Part shown: in pieces, positions 1 to 6,087 of the stretch
Position numbering within the stretch: the first letter of the stretch is position 1
Layout: each line of letters begins with the position of its first letter
Assembly (NCBI GenBank): GCA_036526195.1
Contig: DATCYZ010000107.1
Coordinates: forward strand, 1-6,336
DNA length: 6,336 bases
Source of the DNA: DATCYZ01 sp036526195
Lineage (GTDB): Bacteria; Pseudomonadota; Gammaproteobacteria; Burkholderiales; SG8-39
Reading direction: 5' to 3'
Translations under genes and position numbers: made by a program
The notes under the pieces: model-generated
The model's input: the letters and a program-made list of their open reading frames with translations, nothing else
Database searches by the model: none
What the model was told of the DNA's origin: nothing

Positions 1-719
1 GGCGGAAACGGCATGTAGGGCAGGTGATTGACCTGCACCTGGTTGTGCAGCGTGAGCGCGTGGTAGCGCTTGCGCCAGTTGTCGCCGATGCGCGCCTCGC
101 GATCGACGATCAGGGTGTCGACGCCGAGCGCGCGCAGGCGCGCGGCGATCGACAGGCCGGCCTGCCCGCCGCCGACGACCAACACGGCCGGATCCCGGTC
201 CGCGTAGGCGGCTTCCGCGTCGCGCAGGTCGCGCCAGTTGGGGCCGTGGAAGTCCCGCGAGTAGGCCTCGCCGCTCGGGCGCGCCGCGCCGGTGCCTTCC
301 TCGAACCCCTTGAGTTCGTCGAGCGCCGTGAACAGCGTCCAGGCCTTCGGCGCTTCGTCGCCGGGCGCGGCGGGCGCGAGGCGCAGGACCCCGCTGCCGC
401 GGCCCTGCGCGGTTTCGAACCGGAAGATCGCCTCGATCGCCTCGGTGCCCGCGCGTTGCACGCGGCGTGGCGGGGTGCGCGCGGGGTGCAGCGCGAAGTT
501 GCGGCCCCCGGCCTGCCCGAGCGCTGCCGCAAGCGCCGGGACCACCGTGCGCGCGCCGCTCAGCGTTTCGAGGCTCCAGGTGAGCGCGAGGGCGTCGCGC
601 CAGTGGCACTCCGGCTGGAACAGGGCGGCGAGCGTGGCCTGGTCGCGTGCGGCGGCGGCGCGCGCGAAATCGGCGAGCCAGCGCGCCGCAAGCGCGGCAT
701 CCGTGGAGGGCGTTTTCAT
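1..719 (-). CDS. Flavin-containing monooxygenase with N-terminal NTF2-like domain (partial, 3' end beyond window)
   Basis: The first 239 residues of a leftward gene are visible; the frame stays open to base 1, so the C-terminus lies outside the window. Residues 1-140 look like an NTF2/SnoaL-like alpha+beta domain (CHWRDALALTW at 38-48, TLFTALDELKGFEE at 128-141). A linker leads to a Rossmann FAD-binding motif, VVGGGQAGL (181-189, GxGxxG at 183-188). The acidic residue expected to hold the FAD ribose is D206, followed by GDNWRKRY (212-219), as in class B flavin monooxygenases. Such enzymes use NADPH and O2 to oxygenate small organic substrates; the substrate cannot be told from this part. The ATG at 719-717 overlaps the upstream gene's stop (ATGA), which suggests translational coupling, with a weak GGA about 8 nt upstream. 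The NADPH-binding half is not visible, so another FAD-dependent oxidoreductase of the same fold remains possible. The frame has strong G/C third-position bias. Confidence 0.85.
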   Translation of the reverse strand, partial: MKTPSTDAALAARWLADFARAAAARDQATLAALFQPECHWRDALALTWSLETLSGARTVVPALAAALGQAGGRNFALHPARTPPRRVQRAGTEAIEAIFRFETAQGRGSGVLRLAPAAPGDEAPKAWTLFTALDELKGFEEGTGAARPSGEAYSRDFHGPNWRDLRDAEAAYADRDPAVLVVGGGQAGLSIAARLRALGVDTLIVDREARIGDNWRKRYHALTLHNQVQVNHLPYMPFP

Positions 720-1168
720 AGACGCCATCCGCTACTGGCGCACCGGGGGGGGCGCTGCAGGCAACGGGCGACGAACGCGGCGCGATGCTGATCCGGCGCT
801 TCGGGCGCGTTGAACACCTGTTCGGTCTGGGATTCCAGGAAGTGCTCGTACGCGGGCGAGTGCACGAACCAGCGCAACGCAGGCGGAAAGGCGCGCACGA
901 CGACGAAATCGTCGCGCATGCGGCCGAGGAAATCGTCCCGCGGCATGCCATGGTTGCGCGCCAGGGCGGCATTGCGGATCAAGTCACCGCCTTCCCGGCA
1001 TTCCTGTACCACCGAAGGATCAATGCGCGCGAGATTCGCCCGCGCCGCAAGGGCCGGGGAGGTCTCGCAGGCGAGCGCGAGGATCGCCGTCGGGCATGCG
1101 CGTCCCGGGTTCAGGTGTCCGACCCTTACTCCACGCGAGCGCCGGAGGCTTTCACCACGCGCTCCCAC
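716..1168 (-). CDS. Uncharacterised small protein, possibly secreted; start uncertain
   Basis: I do not recognise a named family. The frame encodes up to 150 residues with strong G/C third-position bias. Its stop overlaps the monooxygenase start by ATGA, so it is probably a real operon member. The GTG start at 1168 lies 43 nt inside the 3' end of the Bug gene, with GAGGA about 9 nt upstream. Residues 24-44 (ACPTAILALA, then SPALAARA) resemble a signal-peptide core with an ALA cleavage site near 41, although E35 is unusual in such a core. The remainder is soluble and mainly helical in character, with features such as DPSVVQECREGGDLIRNAAL (50-69) and AFPPALRWFV (93-102). Two cysteines, C57 and C136, lie after the putative cleavage site and could form a disulfide if the protein is exported. 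An out-of-frame ATG at 1097-1095 would give a tidier signal peptide if one base were removed, so the N-terminus is doubtful. Confidence 0.6.
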   Translation of the reverse strand: MGARGESLRRSRGVRVGHLNPGRACPTAILALACETSPALAARANLARIDPSVVQECREGGDLIRNAALARNHGMPRDDFLGRMRDDFVVVRAFPPALRWFVHSPAYEHFLESQTEQVFNAPEAPDQHRAAFVARCLQRPPRCASSGWRL

Positions 1169-2085
1169 ATTGGCGCTTCCTCGCGCAACTCGGCGGTGAA
1201 GGCTTCGGGCGAGGCCGAAGGCGTGGAATCCATGCCCTGGATCGCGATTTTCTCCTTCACCTCGGGTTTCGACAGGCCCTTGAATGCCGCCGCGTGCAGG
1301 CGCTTGACGATGGCCGCAGGCGTGCCGGCCGGGACGTAGAGCCCGAACGAAAAGCTCGAGTCGTAACCCGGCAGGCCCGCCTCGGCGGCGCCCGGCAGGC
1401 CGGGGACTGAAGGCGATGCCGCGCGCGTGGTGACCGAGATCGGGCGCATGCGCCCGCCGCGAATGAAGCCCATCACCGTCGGCGGGGTCGCGAACATCAC
1501 CTGCGTGTCGCCGGCGAGGATCGACTGCGCCGCCGGTCCGCCGCCCTTGTACTGCACCGTGGTGAACTGCACGCCCGCGACCGACTGGAAGAGCACCGCC
1601 GAGAGGTGCGGCGAGGAGCCGTTGCCCGAAGCGGCGTTGAAGAGCTTTCCCGGGTTCGCCTTCGCATAGGCGATGAGTTCAGCCAGCGACTTGATCGGCG
1701 TGTCGTTGTTCACCACGATCACCAGCGGGCCGGTCGCCACGCGTGTCACCGCGGTGAAGGCCGTGTCCGGGTTGTAGGCGAGTTTCGCGTACAGCGCCTT
1801 GTTGATCGTATGGTGCGTCGAATTGAGGATGGTGTAGCCGTCCGGCACCGCCTTGGCTGCAAGGTCGGTGGCGATGGTCGCGCCGGCACCGGGTCGATTC
1901 TCCGCGATCACGGCGACGCCGAGGTCGCGACCCATTTCCTCCGCCACGAGGCGCGTGAGGAAATCCCCCGAGCCGCCCGGGGGGTAGCCGACGATCATGC
2001 GGATCGGCTTCGAGGGGAACGTCTGCGCGATGGCCGGCAGCGCAAGGAGGAGGGCCGACAAGGCGAGCAGGGTGCGAACCGGCAT
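1126..2085 (-). CDS. Bug/TctC-family periplasmic solute-binding protein
   Basis: This 319-residue protein has the usual length and motif order of the Bug (Bordetella uptake gene) family, the periplasmic receptors of tripartite tricarboxylate transporters. A signal peptide spans residues 1-20 (arginine at 4, hydrophobic core LLALSALLLALP, cleavage after AIA). The mature start, QTFPSKPIRMIVGYPPGG, carries the hallmark YPPGG motif at 34-38 with the conserved aspartate at D41. Next come ENRPGAGATIA (62-72) and PDGYTIL (81-87), which help form the ligand cleft. Family members bind carboxylates, amino acids, nicotinate and similar compounds; the ligand here is not predictable. No TctA or TctB membrane subunit is visible nearby, which is common because many betaproteobacterial Bug genes are orphans. 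It is the first gene of the leftward operon, behind a good promoter at 2119-2147. No strong Shine-Dalgarno precedes the ATG; GGATAA at 2092-2097 is the best candidate. Confidence 0.95.
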   Translation of the reverse strand: MPVRTLLALSALLLALPAIAQTFPSKPIRMIVGYPPGGSGDFLTRLVAEEMGRDLGVAVIAENRPGAGATIATDLAAKAVPDGYTILNSTHHTINKALYAKLAYNPDTAFTAVTRVATGPLVIVVNNDTPIKSLAELIAYAKANPGKLFNAASGNGSSPHLSAVLFQSVAGVQFTTVQYKGGGPAAQSILAGDTQVMFATPPTVMGFIRGGRMRPISVTTRAASPSVPGLPGAAEAGLPGYDSSFSFGLYVPAGTPAAIVKRLHAAAFKGLSKPEVKEKIAIQGMDSTPSASPEAFTAELREEAPMWERVVKASGARVE

Positions 2086-2118
2086 GTGGATTATCCAGTG
2101 ATGAAACAGTTGCAGCGC

Positions 2119-2147
2119 ATCATGCGCACGCGTACAACCGGTGTCAA
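2119..2147 (-). promoter_or_regulatory. Sigma-70-type promoter for the leftward Bug operon
   Basis: Read on the minus strand, a perfect -35 hexamer TTGACA (2147-2142) is followed by exactly 17 nt and then CATGAT (2124-2119), which matches 4 of 6 bases of TATAAT. Transcription would start near 2112 and leave a leader of about 26 nt before the Bug ATG. An imperfect inverted motif, TGCA-N3-TGCA (2147-2157), abuts the -35 element and could be an operator, but this is speculation. The promoter call rests on sequence match and position only. Confidence 0.55.
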
Positions 2148-2245
2148 TGCAGGATGCAATTCACCACGGATCGGACGCAGTCCACCGCCCGTCCGGCCTG
2201 TCAATCGCTTGCATCCCGGAGGGCCTGCGCCGGGCGGGCGTCCCC

Positions 2246-2251
2246 TACAAT
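2246..2251 (+). promoter_or_regulatory. Possible -10 box for the rightward small membrane-protein gene
   Basis: TACAAT followed by GG lies about 95 nt upstream of the small ORF and resembles a sigma-70 -10 element in a very GC-rich stretch. No convincing -35 hexamer lies 16-18 nt upstream. The implied leader of about 90 nt could form a short hairpin at 2272-2291 (GGC and GGAGG pairing with CTTCC and GCC, one bulged A, GGA loop) and has no recognisable riboswitch. Apart from this and the leftward promoter I see nothing else in the 2086-2346 gap. Confidence 0.25.
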
Positions 2252-2346
2252 GGAGTGGGCCAAGGTGATTCGGCAGGAGGGGACTTCCGCCAGGAGAAGG
2301 CCGACCGGACGCCATCCATGCAGCGCGACGAAGGGGAAACCAGCTT

Positions 2347-2532
2347 ATGGCAATGCTCGATTTGATGCTTGTGGCGGGGGTGCTGGCATTCGGCACCCTG
2401 CTGTCGGTGCGGGTGAACCAGCGATACAAGGTTTCGCACCTGGATTTCCTTGCGACCACGGCGTACATCGCCTGCCTGGCGGCGCTCATCGTCGCGGTGT
2501 ACCACGCGCTCAGGGGGCTGTTCTCGATCTGA
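2347..2532 (+). CDS. Small two-helix membrane protein, function unknown
   Basis: This is a 61-residue protein of unrecognised family. It is almost entirely two hydrophobic helices, residues 4-21 (LDLMLVAGVLAFGTLLSV) and about 35-55 (LATTAYIACLAALIVAVYHA). The short connecting loop, RVNQRYKVSHLDF, is rich in basic residues. By the positive-inside rule the loop would be cytoplasmic and both termini periplasmic. The start at 2347 is supported by AAGGGGA at 2331-2337, 9 nt upstream; the alternative ATG at 2353 is spaced less well. Third codon positions are mostly G or C in this frame, which supports real coding. It lies 86 nt before glyA in the same direction with no clear terminator between them, so some read-through into glyA is possible. 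I cannot assign a role. Confidence 0.65.
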   Translation: MAMLDLMLVAGVLAFGTLLSVRVNQRYKVSHLDFLATTAYIACLAALIVAVYHALRGLFSI

Positions 2533-2565
2533 GGGCGGTCCGGGCCCCTGACGCAGGCACTTTCC

Positions 2566-2592
2566 TTGGCGTCGGGTGAGGGCGGGTAAAAT
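2566..2592 (+). promoter_or_regulatory. Likely glyA promoter
   Basis: TAAAAT (2587-2592, 5 of 6 bases of TATAAT) stands out in a GC-rich gap. TTGGCG (2566-2571) is the best -35 match, with a slightly short 15-nt spacer. Transcription would begin near 2598-2600 and leave a leader of only about 20 nt before the glyA ATG. That ATG has no strong Shine-Dalgarno, with GGAT at 2607-2610 the closest match. Confidence 0.45.
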
Positions 2593-2618
2593 CAGGTTCC
2601 TTTCCCGGATCCTGCTCC

Positions 2619-3860
2619 ATGTTCGCCCCCAATGTCCTTGCACAGTCCGACCCCGAAGTCTGGAACGCCATCCGCCTCGAGCAGGGCCGGCAGGAAGACC
2701 ATGTCGAGCTGATCGCCTCCGAGAACTACGTCAGCCCGGCCGTGCTGCTGGCACAGGGCTCCGCGCTCACCAACAAGTACGCTGAGGGCTATCCCGGCAA
2801 GCGCTATTACGGCGGTTGCGAATACGTCGATATTGCCGAGACCATCGCCATCGAGCGCGCGAAGAAGCTCTTCGGCGCGGACTGGGCAAACGTGCAGCCG
2901 CACTCCGGCTCGCAGGCGAACCAGGCCGTGTATGCCGCGGCGCTCAAGCCGGGCGACACGATCCTCGGCCTGTCGCTCGCCCACGGCGGGCATTTGACGC
3001 ACGGCTCGCCGGTCAATCTTTCCGGCAAGCTCTACAGGGTGGTGTCCTACGGGCTGGACGCGGACGAGGCGATCGACTACGACCAGGCCGAGGCGCTGGC
3101 GCTCGAGCACAAGCCGAAGATGATCGTCACGGGCGCGTCCGCCTATTCGCTGGCGATCGACTGGAAGCGGTTCCGGCGCATTGCCGACAAGGCGGGCGCG
3201 CTGATGTTCGCCGATGTCGCCCACTACGCGGGTCTGATCGCGACGGGACACTATCCCTCACCGGTCGGGATCGCCGACTACGTCACCAGCACCACGCACA
3301 AGACGCTGCGTGGCCCGCGTGGCGGGCTGATCCTCGGGCGCTCCGAGAACGAGCGTGCGATCAATTCGGCCATCTTCCCCGGCATCCAGGGGGGGCCGCT
3401 GATGCACGCCATCGCCGCCAAGGCGGTGGCCTTCGGCGAGGCGCTGAAGCCCGAATTCCGCGACTACCAGCAGCAGGTGCTCGACAACGCGCGCGCGATG
3501 GTGCACGTGCTCACCGAGCGCGGCGTGCGCATCGTCTCCGGCCGCACCGATTGCCACATGTTCCTCGTCGACCTGCGCAAGAAGGGCATCACCGGCAAGG
3601 ACGCCGAGGCGGCGCTCGGCCGCGCGCACATGACGGTGAACAAGAACGCGATCCCGAACGATCCGGAGAAACCCATGGTCACCAGCGGCATCCGCATCGG
3701 CACGCCCGCCCTGACCACGCGGGGGTTTCGCACCGGCGAGGCCGGAATCCTCGCCAACCTGATCGCCGACGTGCTCGATGCGCCGGAGGACGACTCAAAC
3801 CTGCGTCGCGTCGCCGGCGAGGTCAAGATGCTCTGCGCCGGCTTTCCGGTGTACGCCTGA
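2619..3860 (+). CDS. glyA: Serine hydroxymethyltransferase
   Basis: This PLP enzyme interconverts serine plus tetrahydrofolate with glycine plus 5,10-methylene-tetrahydrofolate, the main cytosolic source of one-carbon units. At 413 residues it is close to the 417 of E. coli GlyA. The N-terminal substrate and folate region is intact: ELIASENYVSP (30-40) and YAEGYPGKRYYGG (54-66), which includes the catalytic glutamate E56 and tyrosines Y63 and Y64. D199 and H202, in FADVAHYAGL, hold the PLP ring. K228 in VTSTTHKTLRGPRGG forms the internal aldimine, and each of these residues is offset by one from E. coli numbering. SGIRIGT (356-362) supplies the carboxylate-binding arginine R359. The ATG at 2619 gives the normal family N-terminus. 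The next gene, nrdR, starts 12 nt after the stop, so the two are probably cotranscribed, an arrangement common in betaproteobacteria. No catalytic residue is missing. Confidence 0.98.
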   Translation: MFAPNVLAQSDPEVWNAIRLEQGRQEDHVELIASENYVSPAVLLAQGSALTNKYAEGYPGKRYYGGCEYVDIAETIAIERAKKLFGADWANVQPHSGSQANQAVYAAALKPGDTILGLSLAHGGHLTHGSPVNLSGKLYRVVSYGLDADEAIDYDQAEALALEHKPKMIVTGASAYSLAIDWKRFRRIADKAGALMFADVAHYAGLIATGHYPSPVGIADYVTSTTHKTLRGPRGGLILGRSENERAINSAIFPGIQGGPLMHAIAAKAVAFGEALKPEFRDYQQQVLDNARAMVHVLTERGVRIVSGRTDCHMFLVDLRKKGITGKDAEAALGRAHMTVNKNAIPNDPEKPMVTSGIRIGTPALTTRGFRTGEAGILANLIADVLDAPEDDSNLRRVAGEVKMLCAGFPVYA

Positions 3861-3872
3861 GGACATCCAGCG

Positions 3873-4346
3873 ATGCGCTGTCCCTTCTGCAGCCATGAAG
3901 ACACCCAGGTGGTCGACACCCGCTCGAACCCGGAATCGAACGTCATTCGCCGCCGGCGCCGCTGCCCAGGCTGCGACAAGCGATTCACGACCTACGAGAA
4001 GGTGGAGCTTCGGCTGCCGCGCCTGGTGAAGAAGGACGGCACGCGCACCGACTACGATCGCGACAAGCTGGTCGGCAGCATGATGCTGGCGCTGCGCAAG
4101 CGCTCGGTGGCCACGGAGGCGGTGGACACGGCCGCGGACCGCATCGAGGAGCGCCTGCGCGCCCTGGGCGAGCGCGAGACCAGCACCAGCCGCGTGGGCG
4201 ACCTCGTCATGCGAGAACTCGCCAAGCTCGACAAGATCGCCTACATCCGCTTCGCCTCGGTGTACCGCAGCTTCGAGACGCCGGACGACTTCCGCGAGGC
4301 GGTGCAGGAAGTGAAGTCGGCAAAGAAGAAGCGCCGGGGCGCCTGA
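3873..4346 (+). CDS. nrdR: Transcriptional repressor NrdR
   Basis: NrdR is a nucleotide-sensing repressor that binds NrdR boxes upstream of ribonucleotide reductase operons. At 157 residues it has the usual family length. The N-terminal zinc ribbon has cysteine pairs at C3/C6 (CPFC) and C31/C34 (CPGC), separated by the basic stretch IRRRRR (25-30) characteristic of the DNA-binding part. An ATP-cone domain follows from about residue 49 to 139 (KKDGTRTDYDRDKL near its start, YIRFASVYRSF near its end), where ATP or dATP binding sets oligomeric state. The tail is short and basic (KKKRRGA). The start is fixed by the MRCPFC family N-terminus and by GAGGA overlapping the glyA stop, about 9 nt upstream. 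It sits between glyA and ribD, a conserved neighbourhood that does not itself imply control of those genes. No ribonucleotide reductase gene is in the window. Confidence 0.97.
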   Translation: MRCPFCSHEDTQVVDTRSNPESNVIRRRRRCPGCDKRFTTYEKVELRLPRLVKKDGTRTDYDRDKLVGSMMLALRKRSVATEAVDTAADRIEERLRALGERETSTSRVGDLVMRELAKLDKIAYIRFASVYRSFETPDDFREAVQEVKSAKKKRRGA

Positions 4347-4374
4347 GGGACGCGCCGCACCCCGGCCGATCCGG

Positions 4375-5469
4375 ATGGGACAGACCGCTTTCTCCGAACT
4401 CGACGCGGGGATGATGCGCCGCGCCCTTGCGCTGGCCGAAGAGGGCTTGTTCACGACGACGCCGAACCCGCGCGTCGGCTGCGTGCTTGCCAGGGGAGGC
4501 ACCGTGATCGCCGAAGGCTGGCACGCGCGGGCCGGCGCGCCGCATGCGGAGGCGCTCGCGCTCGCGGCGGCGGGCGCACGGGCGCGCGGCGCCACGGCCT
4601 ATGTGACGCTCGAGCCCTGCAGCCATCACGGACGCACGCCGCCCTGCACGGAGGCGCTGGTTGCGGCGGGCGTGGCGCGGGTGGTGGCGGCGATGCGCGA
4701 CCCGAATCCGGCCGCGGCCGGCGGCGCCGACCGGCTCGCGGCGGCCGGCATCCGGTTCGAGCATGGCCTGATGGAAGAGGCGGCGCGGGAACTCAATATC
4801 GGCTTCGTTTCGCGCATGGTCCGCGGCCGGCCCTGGGTGCGCCTGAAGGTGGCCGCCACGCTGGACGGTCGCACGGCGCTTGCCGATGGAACCTCGCAGT
4901 GGATCACCAGCGCCGAGGCGCGCGCCGACGGGCATCGATGGCGCGCGCGGGCCTGTGCATTGCTCACCGGGATCGGCACCGTGAAGGCCGACGATCCGCG
5001 CCTGACGGTGCGCGAGGTGGAGACCCCGCGCCAGCCCCTGCGCGTGCTGGTCGACAGCCGGCTGGAGACGCCGCCCGCGGCGCGCATCCTGGACGGCGGC
5101 AACCTCCTCATCTTCTGCGGCGTGGACGATGCGGGCCGGCGCAAGGCGCTCGAGGCGCGCGGCGCGCAGGTGGTGGTCCTGCCGAATTCCGGGGGCACGG
5201 TCGACCTTGCCGCCATGCGGGTGGACCTCGCCGCGCGCGGCGTGAACGAACTGCACGCCGAGGGCGGATTCAAGCTGAACGGCTCGCTGCTGCGCGAAGG
5301 CTGCGTCGACGAGCTGCTCGTCTACCTGAACCCCAGCCTGCTGGGCGATACGGCGCAGGGCATGTTCAACCTTCCGCAGGTCGAGTCGCTCGGGGCGCGG
5401 CCGCGCTTTTCGTTGCGCTCGGTCGAGCGGGTCGGCGAAGATGTGCGCCTGCTAGCAAGGAGCGCCTGA
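4375..5469 (+). CDS. ribD: Bifunctional riboflavin biosynthesis deaminase/reductase RibD
   Basis: RibD catalyses two successive riboflavin-pathway steps: deamination of the pyrimidine intermediate made from GTP, then NADPH-dependent reduction of its ribosyl side chain. At 364 residues it matches E. coli RibD (367). The N-terminal deaminase domain (about 1-148) has TTTPNPRVGCVL (27-38). Its zinc site is H57 in HAE, with catalytic E59, plus C82 and C91 in EPCSHHGRTPPC. The C-terminal reductase domain (about 152-364) has RLKVAATLDGRTA (156-168, K158), QWITS (175-179), ADDPRLTVR (205-213) and the HAEGG turn (294-298). The stretch after DPNP (109-112) seems about one residue shorter than I remember from relatives, which is probably neutral. 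The ATG at 4375 gives the standard N-terminus but has no clear Shine-Dalgarno; coupling to nrdR, 28 nt upstream, may help. Its stop overlaps the riboflavin synthase start by one base (TGATG). Confidence 0.97.
   Translation: MGQTAFSELDAGMMRRALALAEEGLFTTTPNPRVGCVLARGGTVIAEGWHARAGAPHAEALALAAAGARARGATAYVTLEPCSHHGRTPPCTEALVAAGVARVVAAMRDPNPAAAGGADRLAAAGIRFEHGLMEEAARELNIGFVSRMVRGRPWVRLKVAATLDGRTALADGTSQWITSAEARADGHRWRARACALLTGIGTVKADDPRLTVREVETPRQPLRVLVDSRLETPPAARILDGGNLLIFCGVDDAGRRKALEARGAQVVVLPNSGGTVDLAAMRVDLAARGVNELHAEGGFKLNGSLLREGCVDELLVYLNPSLLGDTAQGMFNLPQVESLGARPRFSLRSVERVGEDVRLLARSA
5457..5462 (+). promoter_or_regulatory. Ribosome binding site that sets the riboflavin synthase start
   Basis: AAGGAG lies 6 nt before the ATG at 5469, inside the last codons of ribD. 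It is the strongest Shine-Dalgarno in the window. Together with the MFTGIV family N-terminus it fixes the start, even though the same frame stays open far upstream, antisense-free but within ribD. Confidence 0.75.
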
Positions 5470-6068
5470 TGTTCACCGGAATTGTCCAGGCCGTGGGGCG
5501 AATCGTCTCGGTGTCGCCGCTTGCGCAGGGGCTGCGGATCGGCGTCGATCCCGGGTCTCTCGAGCTCGAAGGCGTGCGGCTCGGCGATTCGATCTGCGTG
5601 CAAGGGGCCTGCCTTACGGTCGTGGCGAGCGAGGGTCGAAAACTGGGTTTTGACGTCTCGCGCGAGACGATCGAGTGCACCACCGGACTGGATGCGCCGG
5701 GCAGGGTGAACCTGGAGAAGGCGCTCGCGCTCGGCGACACGCTCGGCGGCCACCTCGTCACCGGGCATGTGGACGGGCTGGGCGAGGTGCTTGCCTTCGA
5801 GGCCGCCGGGGAGTCGAAGCTGCTGCGGGTGCGCGTGCCGGCGGAACTCGACCGGTTCCTGGCGCGCAAGGGCTCGATCTGCGTCGATGGGGTGAGCCTG
5901 ACGGTGAACCGCGTGGCCGCCGCGACCTTCGAGGTCAACCTGATCCCGCACACGCTGGACGTGACCACGCTCGGCCGCCTTGCGGCCGGGACGAAGGTCA
6001 ACCTCGAGGTGGACCTGATCGCGCGCTATGTCGAGCGGATGCTCGGCGATGCGCCGGCCCCGCGTTGA
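5469..6068 (+). CDS. ribE: Riboflavin synthase (alpha subunit)
   Basis: This enzyme, named ribE in Bacillus and ribC in E. coli, catalyses dismutation of two 6,7-dimethyl-8-ribityllumazine molecules into riboflavin and a pyrimidine that is recycled. The 199-residue product has the expected two lumazine-binding barrels, about residues 1-97 and 98-190, followed by a short tail. Barrel 1 begins with the MFTGIV signature and contains S41 and C48 (VQGACLTV), at the same positions as in the E. coli enzyme. Barrel 2 has GHVDG (99-103) and VDGVSLTV (139-146), followed by the C-terminal helix that supports trimerisation (DLIARYVERML, 182-192). The start follows a strong AAGGAG and overlaps the ribD stop, so the two are translationally coupled. 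The frame is open upstream to 4899, but that extension is a shadow of ribD. No lumazine synthase or ribBA gene follows directly; a CinA-like gene does. Confidence 0.97.
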   Translation: MFTGIVQAVGRIVSVSPLAQGLRIGVDPGSLELEGVRLGDSICVQGACLTVVASEGRKLGFDVSRETIECTTGLDAPGRVNLEKALALGDTLGGHLVTGHVDGLGEVLAFEAAGESKLLRVRVPAELDRFLARKGSICVDGVSLTVNRVAAATFEVNLIPHTLDVTTLGRLAAGTKVNLEVDLIARYVERMLGDAPAPR

Positions 6069-6074
6069 CGTGTC

Positions 6075-6080
6075 GGAGGG
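6075..6080 (+). promoter_or_regulatory. Ribosome binding site for the CinA-like gene
   Basis: GGAGGG lies 7 nt before the ATG at 6088 and 6 nt after the riboflavin synthase stop. It favours that ATG over the in-frame ATG at 6100. Confidence 0.6.
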
Positions 6081-6087
6081 CGGTCCG

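Noticed and set aside
24..791. Long rightward open frame of 255 codons opposite the monooxygenase
   Set aside because: It is a shadow caused by GC-rich codon bias. Its product is arginine- and alanine-rich low-complexity sequence, while the opposite strand gives a clear FAD-binding protein.
2142..2214. Two copies of TGTCAAT (2142-2148 and 2199-2205), each near a TGCA, as possible operator repeats
   Set aside because: A 7-base repeat within about 260 bases is expected by chance. The first copy is simply the promoter -35 element, and the second has no matching -10.
2141..2365. Rightward 74-codon ORF in the divergent intergenic region
   Set aside because: It crosses both candidate promoters and overlaps the better-supported small membrane-protein gene. 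It has no ribosome binding site or coding bias.
2511..2550. CAGGGG/CCCCTG stem around the end of the small membrane-protein gene as a terminator
   Set aside because: It has only six base pairs, a 28-nt loop and no following T run, so it is not a credible intrinsic terminator.
2592..3251. Leftward open frame of 219 codons opposite glyA
   Set aside because: It is antisense to a fully conserved serine hydroxymethyltransferase, and no domain is recognisable.
4347..4374. A riboswitch (FMN type) or promoter before ribD
   Set aside because: The gap is only 28 nt, far too short for an FMN riboswitch, and it contains no promoter-like hexamers.
3795..5256. Long leftward open frames opposite nrdR and ribD (3795-4595, 4207-5256, 4626-5273)
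   Set aside because: All are antisense to intact conserved enzymes. They have compositionally biased products and no plausible starts or motifs.
4899..5468. 190-codon upstream extension of the riboflavin synthase frame
   Set aside because: The extension overlaps ribD out of frame and is arginine-rich. The family N-terminus MFTGIV and a strong ribosome binding site place the start at 5469.
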